A stretch of DNA of 64,000 nucleotides from Nitrososphaerota archaeon (lineage in GTDB: Archaea > Thermoproteota > Nitrososphaeria > Nitrososphaerales > UBA183), in assembly GCA_029785235.1 (NCBI GenBank), contig JAFMAA010000001.1:248001-312000 (forward strand). The letters run 5' to 3'. Under the pieces are notes generated by a model. The model was not told the origin of the DNA. It made no database searches and saw only the letters and a program-made list of their open reading frames with translations. Each line of letters begins with the position of its first letter. Positions within the stretch are counted from its first letter, which is position 1. The position numbers and the translations under genes are program-made. Shown piece after piece: positions 1 through 7,239 of this stretch.

Positions 1-240
1 TTGAAAGGCATCCATTGGGCCATCGTTGGCGGCGAGTCAGACCGAAGCCATCCAAGACCAATGAGACCGGAATGGGCTCAGAACATCAGGCGAATAAGCG
101 AGCGTGACGGGGTCTCTTTCTTCCTTAAGCAGATGGGTGGCAAGGGCGGTGACAACGCTGGCGGTGACGTCCTAGACGGGGAAAGATTCCACGGAATGCC
201 GAGACGTCTTCAGTCCATGGCAGCCAAGGAGCCGACCTGA
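1..240 (+). CDS. DUF5131 (phage Gp37/Gp68-like) protein, C-terminal part
   Basis: The reading frame is open at the left edge, so only the last 79 residues or so are visible. They carry the family's typical C-terminal pattern: IHWAIVGGES, a PMRPEW segment, GVSFFLKQMGG, and a final LDGERFHGMP. DUF5131 proteins are known from phages and mobile islands and resemble radical-SAM-like proteins, but their reaction is not established. The TTG at position 1 is in frame and is unlikely to be the true start. The gene marks the island as mobile-element territory. It converges on the minus-strand membrane gene that begins the next operon's tail. Confidence 0.75.
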   Translation: MKGIHWAIVGGESDRSHPRPMRPEWAQNIRRISERDGVSFFLKQMGGKGGDNAGGDVLDGERFHGMPRRLQSMAAKEPT

Positions 241-258
241 ATGAGAAATCGAGACCCA

Positions 259-1086
259 CTAGGTTGAAGGCGCTTCACTTTTCGCTCTGGTAGCCGATAC
301 AACTTCCAACATGAGGTAGACGACAACCGCTGCAAAGCCTGAAACGAACAGGAGGAGGAACGTGTCAACGACAAGTGGAGTCAGAGAATCCAATGCCGTC
401 AGGGCGAGCAGTGGCAAGACAACCCCAACAGCTCCAAAGTAGACCAAGACTGAGAAGCCCAAGACGGTGTATCGCGGATATGCGAGGGCCTTGACCTGGT
501 TCTCCAGTTCGTTCTTTCTGATTGTATCGAGTTCGATTTTGGCCAATAGCGGTTTGCGCTCTGCGACAAGTTCATTGAGGGCGTCGACTTCAGGTTTCCT
601 TAAGAAAGGACGATTCGATACTTGAGCGAATCCAAGAGCCGAAGCGGCCGCCCTTGCCAATGGTGAAGTTGCAGCTGAGCGCGCCTCCTGACTCCACCTC
701 TCCACAAACCCTGCGTAACTAGACTTGAGCCTTTCATCTTCAAACGCGTTCAGGTTGCCCTCCTCCTTCTGATAGTCATCTCTGATTTGGTCCATCGATG
801 GTGGTTGGGACCCGGCTGGAACATCAACAAGCCTCCTTCCAAGAAAGTCCTCTACGTCTTCACCCGCCCATTTTGCCAAGTATTCGTCAATCTTAGCCTG
901 CAGACCCTCTGCGTTCTTTTGAGCCAGCTGCAATTCATCGGTTACAGATTTGATTCTATTTCTGGTTGACCTCGCTTCAGAAGAGATGGTAAGAACCTTG
1001 GTGGTGAAGAAAGCGCCGACAATGGCCACGAATGTCGCTGCACTTTGAATCAGAGTATAGACCCAGCCAACGTCAACCAGGGACAT
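259..1086 (-). CDS. Membrane protein with central coiled-coil region, unknown function
   Basis: 275 residues. An N-terminal hydrophobic helix (about residues 10-30) is followed by a long charged, probably coiled-coil domain (about 35-200). Two closely spaced C-terminal helices follow (about 205-265; YTVLGFSVLVYFGAVGVVLP and a second helix ending in YLMLEVV). No family recognised. It is the last gene of an operon with seven small HTH genes, 21 bp downstream of the nearest one. Its topology, a cytosolic coil between membrane anchors, would suit an effector or sensor controlled by those proteins, but that is inference from position only. Confidence 0.7.
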   Translation of the reverse strand: MSLVDVGWVYTLIQSAATFVAIVGAFFTTKVLTISSEARSTRNRIKSVTDELQLAQKNAEGLQAKIDEYLAKWAGEDVEDFLGRRLVDVPAGSQPPSMDQIRDDYQKEEGNLNAFEDERLKSSYAGFVERWSQEARSAATSPLARAAASALGFAQVSNRPFLRKPEVDALNELVAERKPLLAKIELDTIRKNELENQVKALAYPRYTVLGFSVLVYFGAVGVVLPLLALTALDSLTPLVVDTFLLLFVSGFAAVVVYLMLEVVSATRAKSEAPST

Positions 1087-1107
1087 TGCGATTCTACATT
1101 CCTCGGC

Positions 1108-1572
1108 CTATTGCGATATCGGAGTTTCACCGCTGCGGTTCTCGGGTGGTTTGTTTCGCCGGGACTCCCATTCGCTTATGAGCCGTGCAATCTCAGGAAT
1201 CGTTTCAAATCCAAGTAGGTCAACAAGCTCAACTCTCTTGTAAAGCCGTTGCGTTCCAGCTCTCGACATGGAGATGTATCCTTTTTCTCGCAGCGGTTCA
1301 AGAAACCGAGACAGATTTCGTTGGTCGATTCCTAGATTCTCCGCAAGAGTAGTTGCTGTTACCGGCTCTGCCGTGAGATGAAGAATGGCCGCCCTGTAAG
1401 TAGAACCTCCCACAACTGCCACCAGTTCTTTCTTAATGAGGTCGCTGCTTGAAAGCGTCATGATGCGATTGATGGCGTGAGTATCGGCCTTGATTCGTTC
1501 TATGTTGTCCCTGATATCCCTGATGTCGTCTGTGACCTTTGAGTTACTGCTGTCGTTGCTCCCTTGAGACAA
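1108..1572 (-). CDS. Small winged-helix protein (HTH array, member A)
   Basis: 154 residues. A charged N-terminal helix (residues 10-45, rich in D, I and R, probably coiled coil) precedes a winged helix at about 58-120 (ATTLAENLGIDQRNLSRFLE, then LREKGYISM and a basic wing). The C-terminal tail is hydrophilic. It probably binds DNA as a dimer. It lies 3 bp downstream of member B and 21 bp upstream of the membrane gene, in one operon. Its HTH is of the ArsR/MarR general kind and it is not a close copy of the E/F/I or C/H members. No specific function can be assigned. Confidence 0.75.
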   Translation of the reverse strand: MSQGSNDSSNSKVTDDIRDIRDNIERIKADTHAINRIMTLSSSDLIKKELVAVVGGSTYRAAILHLTAEPVTATTLAENLGIDQRNLSRFLEPLREKGYISMSRAGTQRLYKRVELVDLLGFETIPEIARLISEWESRRNKPPENRSGETPISQ

Positions 1573-1575
1573 AAC

Positions 1576-1893
1576 CTAAAACCTCTGCTCGTGAAACTTC
1601 TTGCCATCCACTTCGATAGTTCGAATGAGCCCCTTCCTCCTCAACGTGCTAATGACTGCCCCCGCGTATTCAACAGTTTTCTGGATTGCCGCAGCTATAT
1701 CCTGGGTTGTTTTCCTCTCTTCGCATAACTGGTATACTTGGGTTTCGACGGTCCCAGGTTTCAGCAGGCGTTTCTTAACCTCCTCAAGTCTGTCTTGATT
1801 GGTGAGGAACAACAGCGCTTTGATATCGTCGACCAGATTCTTGATGTCGGCCAGCGAATCTTCGCTCGTGTTTTCACGCTCCAACGACTGCAA
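1576..1893 (-). CDS. Small winged-helix protein (HTH array, member B)
   Basis: 105 residues from a TTG start. The N-terminal 45 residues form a charged helix (DIKNLVDDIKALLFLTNQDR). A compact winged helix follows at about 50-100 (TTQDIAAAIQKTVEYAGAVI, then STLRRKGLIRTIEVDGKKFH). The plan matches its neighbours: an oligomerising helix with the motif LVDDIKALL, then HTH. It sits between members A and C with gaps of 3 and 15 bp. No paralogue in the window is close enough to give it a function. Confidence 0.7.
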   Translation of the reverse strand: MQSLERENTSEDSLADIKNLVDDIKALLFLTNQDRLEEVKKRLLKPGTVETQVYQLCEERKTTQDIAAAIQKTVEYAGAVISTLRRKGLIRTIEVDGKKFHEQRF

Positions 1894-1908
1894 TCGACGC
1901 AGAGCCCA

Positions 1909-2172
1909 TTAAGTGACCTCGCCTTCAGGAACAGCTGTTGGTTCAGGTGCCCCACTTCCGACTTGCTGTTTCTTCCTAATGTCATGCAGGATTACACTGA
2001 TATGGTTCGGGGTCTTCCCGAGCATGTCCGCAATTTGCTTCGGTTGGAATCCCACCGAGGAGAGTAACCCCACCTGCTCCCTGAGCTGCTTGCCCTGAAC
2101 TGCGTTTAGCGCGAGCAACTTCATTATGGAGTCGAGCTTCGCATTTATCACCACAAACTGATTTTCATCCAT
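1909..2172 (-). CDS. Small sigma-region-4-like HTH protein (HTH array, member C)
   Basis: 87 residues. The first 30 form a helix with the pattern INAKLDSIMKLLALNAVQGK. An HTH follows (GFQPKQIADMLGKTPNHISV), then a short basic and Pro/Gly-rich tail. Member H, 2.3 kb away, aligns along the whole core: its helix reads ISKKLDTLIRLQALALVRGE and its HTH reads GFIPGEIAKMLGKSPENIGV. The two are paralogues. Its ATG overlaps the stop of member D by one base (TAATG), which implies translational coupling. The HTH resembles sigma-factor region 4, but the protein is far too small to be a sigma factor. Confidence 0.75.
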   Translation of the reverse strand: MDENQFVVINAKLDSIMKLLALNAVQGKQLREQVGLLSSVGFQPKQIADMLGKTPNHISVILHDIRKKQQVGSGAPEPTAVPEGEVT

Positions 2173-2564
2173 TAGGATACATTCTCCTGTTTAGAGGGTG
2201 CCATATCCAAGGTCTCGCCAGCAACAATACCTTGCTCACCCTTTCCGGCTTCCTCCTCACTAGGAACTAGTGCAATCCAAGCGGCGGGGACATAATCCAG
2301 GATTTTCATTGGATGCTCTTCGACATAGTCGATGAACCCAGCTAATCTTGCTTCCCTCAGGAAAATATTGACACCCCTAGGCGTGACGCCGACCAAATCC
2401 GCGATGTCTTTTGAAGACCGTTTGCCGTCAATCAGCACCCACATCTTCTTTCTGTCATTGGTTGATGCGATTCTCCCTATTTCCTTCTCAACCAATTGAG
2501 CGTTTACGAGGAGAAGTATTTTCGAGATTTTCCTGAGTTCCCGTAAGGTATCAGCATCACTCAT
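2172..2564 (-). CDS. Small winged-helix protein (HTH array, member D)
   Basis: 130 residues from the ATG at 2564. That start overlaps the stop of member E by a few bases and leaves a natural N-terminus, SDADTLRELRKISKILLL. A longer in-frame extension to 2603 is possible but would lie inside member E. A helix is followed by a segment IDGKRSSKDIADLVGVTPRG and a second half NIFLREARLAGFIDYVEEHP. The 'DG..SS.DIA..VGV' pattern is shared with E and F, so D is a more divergent member of that type. It is part of the eight-gene operon. Confidence 0.75.
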   Translation of the reverse strand: MSDADTLRELRKISKILLLVNAQLVEKEIGRIASTNDRKKMWVLIDGKRSSKDIADLVGVTPRGVNIFLREARLAGFIDYVEEHPMKILDYVPAAWIALVPSEEEAGKGEQGIVAGETLDMAPSKQENVS

Positions 2565-2958
2565 TGGTGATGCCCTCCGATGGGCTTGTATCCAAGAGGA
2601 CATTGTCGCTATTCACGTCCTGTTCGGTTACCTCTCGCGTCTTGGGAATTTCGACCCCGAAATCCCCCAAGTCGAACGACCGCCTGAACCTATCTCCCCT
2701 GCCAGACTTCAGGGGTTCAACGAGCCCGACCTTTGACCATAGCCTCCAGTAATTCCTCACAGTCCAATCACTAACGCCGACCGCCTTGGCTATGTCGACG
2801 CTCCCTCTTGAGCCGTCGCTAAGATGATAGATGAGTTTCTTCTGTGGTGTTTCGAGGTTCGCTTGGAGTGCAGCCTTCACTTCTTTCATTGAGCTGAAGC
2901 GAATCCATTTCAATATCTCCCTGAGAATCCGGGTCTGCTCTGGTTCTTCACTCGTCAC
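2557..2958 (-). CDS. Small winged-helix protein (HTH array, member E)
   Basis: 133 residues. N-terminal helix LREILKWIRFSSMKEVKAAL, a linker HLSDGSRGSVDIAKAVG, then the wHTH core VSDWTVRNYWRLWSKVGLVE. F and I have the same layout. F gives LVRELVKWSKFAGKQELKKI and VGRASVQRDWDKWFKLGIVE; I gives VAQQTISDWMSLFVQSGLVT. Tryptophans recur in the recognition-helix region. A 40-residue acidic disordered tail follows. The start overlaps the stop of F by four bases. DNA binding is likely; the target and physiological role are unknown. Confidence 0.78.
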   Translation of the reverse strand: MTSEEPEQTRILREILKWIRFSSMKEVKAALQANLETPQKKLIYHLSDGSRGSVDIAKAVGVSDWTVRNYWRLWSKVGLVEPLKSGRGDRFRRSFDLGDFGVEIPKTREVTEQDVNSDNVLLDTSPSEGITNE

Positions 2959-3338
2959 TGACTAGTCGCCTCAGGAGGTTCATTCGAAGTGGTTTCAGAG
3001 CTGCTGACTTGCGCCGGAACGCTTGGAGGTTCGATTCCCAATTCCTCAAGCGAACAAATGTGCTTCATCCGGCCTTGGTATTTCTTGGACTCTTCTACGA
3101 TGCCCAGTTTGAACCACTTATCCCAATCCCGCTGAACAGAAGCACGTCCTACACCTGTCGTTTTCTCTATGTCTCTGCTACTTCTTTCGCCATCGGAGTG
3201 TTCGTAGACAAGCCTATCGGATTCCCTCTGAAGGTTCTCGACCAGGATTTTCTTTAGTTCCTGTTTCCCTGCGAATTTGGACCACTTGACGAGCTCCCGA
3301 ACTAGCTCCAGAAGTTCATCTGACTTCTCGTTGCTCAC
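2955..3338 (-). CDS. Small winged-helix protein (HTH array, member F)
   Basis: 127 residues. It is a paralogue of its neighbour E over about residues 5-95: helix LVRELVKWSKFAGKQELKKI, linker YEHSDGERSSRDIEKTTG, HTH VGRASVQRDWDKWFKLGIVE, then a conserved end 'LEELGIEPP'. The Ser/Thr/Pro-rich tail looks disordered. Tandem E/F copies with modest identity suggest an old duplication kept by selection, not a recent one. It overlaps E by four bases and follows member G by 15 bp. Confidence 0.78.
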   Translation of the reverse strand: MSNEKSDELLELVRELVKWSKFAGKQELKKILVENLQRESDRLVYEHSDGERSSRDIEKTTGVGRASVQRDWDKWFKLGIVEESKKYQGRMKHICSLEELGIEPPSVPAQVSSSETTSNEPPEATSQ

Positions 3339-3353
3339 GTCTGATGCACTCCC

Positions 3354-3671
3354 TCACTCCAATAGGCCTGCGTTCTCATAGATTGCGTCTCTCCCTTGCT
3401 TCCTCACAGCCAAGACCCCTGCGTCTCTCAGGTCTGCTATCTTCCGCTTTACCGTAATCTCTGCGGCCCCGGTCGCTTCGGCGACCTGTTTCGAAAGCAA
3501 ACCGTAAGCCATAGGTTCACTTGCAAACTCTAGGATTCTTGCTGATATTGGGTCACTTCTGATTTGCTTGGCAAGCGTGTCAATGCTCTCCCGATATGCA
3601 AGCCGAGTTATGGCGATAAGCATGTCAAGCTTCTTTGCAATGAGCCCCAACTGATTGCTTTCAGTTTCCAA
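3354..3671 (-). CDS. Small winged-helix protein (HTH array, member G), first gene of the operon
   Basis: 105 residues from a TTG start at 3671. A strong TATA box (TTTATATAA, 3698-3706 on the minus strand) predicts transcription from about 3676. The longer frame upstream would therefore be untranscribed, and the TTG gives a leaderless mRNA. The N-terminal helix (QLGLIAKKLDMLIAITRLAY) resembles those of C and H. A winged helix follows (LLSKQVAEATGAAEITVKRK, then IADLRDAGVLAVRKQGRD). As first gene of the operon it is a natural autoregulator candidate. Confidence 0.75.
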   Translation of the reverse strand: METESNQLGLIAKKLDMLIAITRLAYRESIDTLAKQIRSDPISARILEFASEPMAYGLLSKQVAEATGAAEITVKRKIADLRDAGVLAVRKQGRDAIYENAGLLE

Positions 3672-3697
3672 ATTGATGTATCGCCTTCTGAAGTGTG

Positions 3698-3706
3698 TTA
3701 TATAAA
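3698..3706 (-). promoter_or_regulatory. TATA box of the eight-gene HTH/membrane operon
   Basis: The minus strand reads TTTATATAA. Its centre is about 31 nt upstream of the TTG start of member G. It is one of the best-matching archaeal TATA boxes in the window and it fixes the start of the operon. Confidence 0.65.
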
Positions 3707-3892
3707 TCGACAGGCTGAGGATATTTGTAGAGAAGGCACCTCGTCCTGCAGTAACTACCATTCCCTATCGCATTATGGAATTGCATTACCAAAGCCCGAA
3801 GTGTCCCCTCTTTGTGGCTACCCACATTTTCATATGTATCACTCTAAATTCATCTTATTAATAAATATTAAGTGTATTATCGATATTGATTT

Positions 3893-4140
3893 CTAGGATG
3901 GGCCAGGCCCTAGTGGTCTTAGCGGGGTAGGAGCCACAGCCCACGGCGAGTATCCGTTAGCGGGGGCCCGCTTTCCCCCTCCTTCCGGGCTTCGGCACAG
4001 GCCAGGAGTATCGCTACCCTTAAGACACCCAAGTAGGACACCGCATGCGGCTCGAGCTGTCAAGGAGAGAACAACGGAGGAATGGACTAGTCTTGGAGGC
4101 GTCGACTAGGCGCTGGTCGGGGAGTCCGTTTCCCCAGTTC
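3893..4140 (+). ncRNA. Candidate structured non-coding RNA or mobile-element end in a GC-rich island
   Basis: No plausible gene lies between 3762 and 4225. AT-rich DNA (3830-3895, including AATAAATATTAAG at 3860-3872, a possible plus-strand TATA box) turns abruptly into very GC-rich sequence from about 3897. Complementary pieces on the plus strand include GGGTAG near 3926 with CTACCC at 4014-4019, CCCACGG with CCG and GGGG, and GGGGA with TCCCC at about 4119-4133. The layout recalls the hairpin-rich right end and guide-RNA region of IS200/IS605 elements, but no tnpB is present. I could not match it to SRP RNA, RNase P RNA or 5S rRNA. Strand and ends are uncertain. Confidence 0.3.
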
Positions 4141-4225
4141 GACTTGGCGCCCTTGGGGCTCGAGCCAATCCGATATATCTTTTGAGTCGCAACTGTTTGG
4201 CCCATACGAGGCGTGAAATGCTCTC

Positions 4226-4516
4226 TCAGGTGGCATCTAGAGTCTTCAGTTCTTGGTTCCCCTGCTGGGGTTCGTCCGCAGGAACCTTGCTCTTCTTCTT
4301 CAGTCTCGATATCACGACACCGATGTTCTCTGGAGACTTTCCCAACATCTTCGCGATTTCTCCAGGGATGAAGCCGAGGGAGTCCAACAGCGCTATCTTG
4401 GCCTGCTCAGTGGGTTCCCCTCGGACAAGTGCAAGAGCCTGCAAGCGAATTAGAGTGTCGAGCTTCTTCGAAATGTTTGCCGAATCGGTCGCGCTCACCT
4501 CACGTGGCCCCTTCAT
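4226..4516 (-). CDS. Small sigma-region-4-like HTH protein (HTH array, member H)
   Basis: 96 residues. It is a paralogue of member C: N-terminal helix ISKKLDTLIRLQALALVRGE, then GFIPGEIAKMLGKSPENIGV and a basic RLKKKSK end. It is the downstream partner of member I, whose 3' end it overlaps by 17 bases, so an I-type plus H-type pair is one transcription unit. The first operon contains the same two types (E/F with C). A two-component HTH pair therefore recurs on both sides of the GC-rich island. DNA binding is inferred; function is unknown. Confidence 0.75.
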   Translation of the reverse strand: MKGPREVSATDSANISKKLDTLIRLQALALVRGEPTEQAKIALLDSLGFIPGEIAKMLGKSPENIGVVISRLKKKSKVPADEPQQGNQELKTLDAT

Positions 4517-4916
4517 TTCGGTCGGGTGCTGCCTGGCGCTGGGCTGTTTCCTGACCTACTAGTTCCTGTTGCCCAGCGGACCCTGGCTTCTTACGTTTCA
4601 ATGCGCCCTGGTTGATTCCGAGTTCCCGAAGCGAAAACAGTGCCCTGTGAGACGAGTAGAACTCGTTGGGCTCGGTTACCAATCCCGACTGCACGAACAA
4701 CGACATCCAGTCAGATATGGTCTGCTGGGCAACCTTAGACACCTCTGAGATTTTCGATTGAGGAGTCTTCCCGTCAAGTTTTGAATAGACCTCCGCCTTC
4801 TCCCAAGTGTCGATGACTGTCTTTGCTACGGGTCTCAGACTTTGAGCGGCGGAAATACGAACATAAGCTCTGACATCACTTAGAATCCTCGCGGCGTCGG
4901 AAGTCTTCGCTTCCAA
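4500..4916 (-). CDS. Small winged-helix protein (HTH array, member I)
   Basis: 138 residues from a TTG start. It aligns with E and F: an N-terminal helix with ILSDVRAYVRISAAQSL, a linker SKLDGKTPQSKISEVSK, the HTH core VAQQTISDWMSLFVQSGLVT, and a 'LRELGINQ' end comparable to 'LEELGIEP' in F. The C-terminal 35 residues are basic and then Gln/Glu-rich. It is the first gene of a pair with member H and is divergent from the TIR gene; only about 108 bp separate their starts, so the two units probably share control. Confidence 0.75.
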   Translation of the reverse strand: MEAKTSDAARILSDVRAYVRISAAQSLRPVAKTVIDTWEKAEVYSKLDGKTPQSKISEVSKVAQQTISDWMSLFVQSGLVTEPNEFYSSHRALFSLRELGINQGALKRKKPGSAGQQELVGQETAQRQAAPDRNEGAT

Positions 4917-5024
4917 TTATTGGGTGCATTTCCATCGGCCACGGTGCTGATTTAGAGGTTTCGGCTGACTTCTCGGCTAAAGGAATAGTTATGAGACCGC
5001 GCCTTCGGGTTTTGTCGGGTTCGT

Positions 5025-5690
5025 ATGAATTCCGGAGCATCTCCGTTCAAAGTCTTCATCAGTCATGCACATCAGCAAAAGGAACTTGCTGGAGACATCA
5101 AGAGAGAGCTTTCCGAGTTCGAAGTCAACGCCTTCGTAGCTCACGAGGATATCAGTCCAACAGAAGAGTGGCAATCTACTATTATCGAAGTCCTCCGGAA
5201 GTGTGATACCTTCATCGCGCTTCTTACTGAAGACTTCAAAAACTCGAAATGGACAGACCAAGAGACGGGGATGGCAGTAGTTCTAGGCAAGACGATTATC
5301 CCAGTGAGGGTTGACCTTGACCCATACGGGTTCATTGCCAAATTCCAAGCGCTGAAATGGAGGTCGGACGCCTATAGGGAGTCAATGGATGAACTTATTG
5401 GACTTCTAGTCGCGCGCGGAATAATTGCAAAGGCGAACCTCATCGAGGCTTTTGTTCACTCCGGTTCTTTCTTCGACGCCAAGCTAAAGGCCGGTCGCCT
5501 CCTAAGCGGTGAGCCATTCACAAAAGCTGAAATCAATCAGGTTGTGCAAGCTGCTATTCGAAACCGGCAAATTTACCAATCCTGGGATGCGGTGGGGGTT
5601 GTTCGCTACCTAATAGAGAAACACCAAGGTCTGGTTGACAAGGAGAGTATTGACAAGCTGGAACGCGTGATTAGGGGCGAGGACTCCTAA
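5025..5690 (+). CDS. TIR-domain protein, probable NAD-consuming effector
   Basis: 221 residues. An N-terminal TIR domain spans about residues 7-120: the start is FKVFISHAHQQKELAGDIK, followed by the box AFVAHEDISPTEEWQ, a CDTFIALLTEDFKNSKW stretch and TDQETGMAVVLGK. The Glu at residue 80, in the W-x3-E setting, fits the catalytic glutamate of TIR NAD glycohydrolases. The C-terminal 100 residues are helical and have no recognised partner domain. Prokaryotic TIR proteins are common toxic effectors of antiphage systems. Here it is divergent from HTH pair I/H and close to the larger HTH operon. The NADase role is inferred from motif and context. Confidence 0.85.
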   Translation: MNSGASPFKVFISHAHQQKELAGDIKRELSEFEVNAFVAHEDISPTEEWQSTIIEVLRKCDTFIALLTEDFKNSKWTDQETGMAVVLGKTIIPVRVDLDPYGFIAKFQALKWRSDAYRESMDELIGLLVARGIIAKANLIEAFVHSGSFFDAKLKAGRLLSGEPFTKAEINQVVQAAIRNRQIYQSWDAVGVVRYLIEKHQGLVDKESIDKLERVIRGEDS

Positions 5691-5705
5691 TAACTGGAAT
5701 GCAAA

Positions 5706-5837
5706 TCAGTCATCACAATTCGTGCACTTCATCATCGGCAGCTCTCCCATTCGCTTCCTCATGAAGTGAGAGACCCCAATGCTGTCGTGAATGAAGTAAT
5801 ACTCCCACTCGTCTTCTTGAGGCTCCTCGTCAGTCAT
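5706..5837 (-). CDS. Very small acidic protein with a C-terminal CxxC
   Basis: 43 codons from the ATG at 5837. The N-terminus is acidic (TDEEPQEDEWEYYFIHDSIG) and the C-terminus has Met-rich and cysteine motifs ending MMKCTNCDD. Its start overlaps the end of the 49-residue HTH gene upstream, so the two are probably translated together. The CxxC could take part in a shared metal site. No family recognised. Gene reality rests on codon character and tight coupling. Confidence 0.45.
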   Translation of the reverse strand: MTDEEPQEDEWEYYFIHDSIGVSHFMRKRMGELPMMKCTNCDD

Positions 5838-5979
5838 TAAGGTCGAAGTCCTGAGCGCTGAAGAGACCGCAATCGCCCACGAGAGAACTGAGCGCCTTCA
5901 CGTATTTCCGAACAAGGCCTGGGTTCACTCCCGCAACGTCGGCTAGATACTTCATTGTAACGAGCTTGCTGTTGCTCAT
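5830..5979 (-). CDS. Very small HTH (excisionase-like) protein
   Basis: 49 codons from the ATG at 5979. Most of the protein is one HTH: LVTMKYLADVAGVNPGLVRK, then YVKALSSLVGD. The frame stays open and coding-like for about 26 codons upstream, to a stop near 6057, without an ATG, GTG or TTG. The protein may therefore be longer with an unusual start, or its original start has been lost. Small HTH proteins of this size act as excisionases or repressors in mobile elements. It overlaps the acidic CxxC gene. Confidence 0.45.
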   Translation of the reverse strand: MSNSKLVTMKYLADVAGVNPGLVRKYVKALSSLVGDCGLFSAQDFDLND

Positions 5980-6075
5980 GTCCGCCGGAACCGTCTTCCA
6001 ATCTATAAGGGCGGATGCAACGAGAATGACCTCTGCAAGGGAGGGGGAGGTGTGAACCTATTCGCGGCACAACCC

Positions 6076-6390
6076 TCAGACTATGCTTGCGATTGTGCCA
6101 TAAATCGAGACCAGATACATCGCTATGATTGCACCAGCTATCAAGCCGTTCCATTCTCTGTTAGTTTTCAACCCGTATAGAACGTCAACAACAAGAAGGA
6201 GCGCGAGGAAGCCAGCAACGCCAGGTTGGAAGAATATCTCGCCCATGTTAGTGTTAGGAAACGGTGACGCGTAGGACACCAACGCAAACGACCCGACGAA
6301 CAAGATGAGGCCGATGATAAAGCCCCATTTGAATCCGACCCCTCTGTCAGAGGGCACGCCGCAGTCAAGCAATGTGTTCGATTTAACCAT
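6076..6390 (-). CDS. Small membrane protein, three predicted helices
   Basis: 104 residues. Helices lie at about 23-41 (GFIIGLILFVGSFALVSYAS), 55-72 (GVAGFLALLLVVDVLYG) and 82-102 (NGLIAGAIIAMYLVSIYGTI). The short connecting loops have few charges. No family recognised. It lies upstream of the tiny HTH/CxxC pair on the same strand, about 100 bp away. As part of the island it may belong to the element's orphan cargo. Helix prediction is by eye. Confidence 0.6.
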   Translation of the reverse strand: MVKSNTLLDCGVPSDRGVGFKWGFIIGLILFVGSFALVSYASPFPNTNMGEIFFQPGVAGFLALLLVVDVLYGLKTNREWNGLIAGAIIAMYLVSIYGTIASIV

Positions 6391-6509
6391 GTTTCTGCGC
6401 TATTCCTTGAGATGCCCTGTCGGAATTCTGGGGATGGCGAACGGCTAAATCATCTACTCCTGCAGGATGCTACGGGAAGGAGTCAGAGACGACCATCACG
6501 GAAGACGAG

Positions 6510-7142
6510 ATGGACAGCCTACTTTCGGAAGTGTTCCGCGAATACGACTCACGAGTAAAGGAGATTGGTGGTGCCGGATTCGCTAAACGAAACCGTCACG
6601 CGCTGACAGATGGAATGCACTTGGATTCGCTGGAGTTCGCTCAGACACACTCCTACGACAGCACAAACCCCACCCAGCGAAACCCCTTCCATGAGACTCC
6701 TGATGAGATTCTGAAGAAGCGCGAAGTCACTTTGACAGTCAGTGGCCGAAGGCAGACACACACTGAATCTGTTGTAGTCACCATCCCAAGAAGCCTCTTC
6801 AGGCGCCTTTTCGGGTTGAAAGCGAAGACTCGAATAGAAGACAAGACTGTTGAAGAGCAAGTCTTCGTTGGAATCGACGTAAAACTCACTTCGACAATCA
6901 CCTTTACCATACGTCGCGACAAGGATATGGGCCGATGGGACACAGGGGGCACCCAAGAAATCGCTTTGCGAGAAACGAAACTCCAAACAGACAAAGACGT
7001 CAAGGTGCTCCTGGATTCATTTCTTCCTGCAGAGAGAGTGGCCGAATTGAGCACCGTGGCAGGAGATGCAGTCGCCAAGCTGGGCCAACAATTGGGTTGG
7101 GCCTGGTCAGGAGGGATTTCTCGTCAGGCCACAGGGAGCTGA
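6510..7142 (+). CDS. Unknown soluble protein
   Basis: 210 residues from the ATG at 6510. The first 70 residues are polar. A stretch of alternating polar and hydrophobic residues follows (VTLTVSGRRQTHTESVVVTI, then VGIDVKLTSTITFTIRRDKD), suggesting a beta-rich core. The C-terminal 50 residues look helical. No known motif, signal peptide or membrane segment. It stands alone between a minus-strand operon and a plus-strand surface protein. Codon use looks coding, but function is unknown. Confidence 0.6.
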   Translation: MDSLLSEVFREYDSRVKEIGGAGFAKRNRHALTDGMHLDSLEFAQTHSYDSTNPTQRNPFHETPDEILKKREVTLTVSGRRQTHTESVVVTIPRSLFRRLFGLKAKTRIEDKTVEEQVFVGIDVKLTSTITFTIRRDKDMGRWDTGGTQEIALRETKLQTDKDVKVLLDSFLPAERVAELSTVAGDAVAKLGQQLGWAWSGGISRQATGS

Positions 7143-7239
7143 GCCGAAGCTCTTCCCTCGGGAGCATCCCGATTCATGAATCTAGAATCTACAAAGCTTA
7201 TCAGCTAAAACATGAATTTCCGCTGCCTGCTAGTGCCCA

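Noticed and set aside
3893..4020. SRP RNA, RNase P RNA or 5S rRNA in the GC-rich island
   Set aside because: CCGGAAGG recalls the SRP tetraloop and some words recall 5S rRNA, but the SRP AGCAG loop, the RNase P conserved regions and the 5S CGAAC loop with end pairing are all missing.
4020..4205. 61-codon minus-strand frame in the GC-rich island
   Set aside because: No domain, odd composition, and it overlaps sequence that looks like RNA structure.
5837..6154. 105-codon minus-strand frame overlapping the tiny HTH gene
   Set aside because: Arg/His/Ser-rich shadow composition; the other frame carries a clear HTH.
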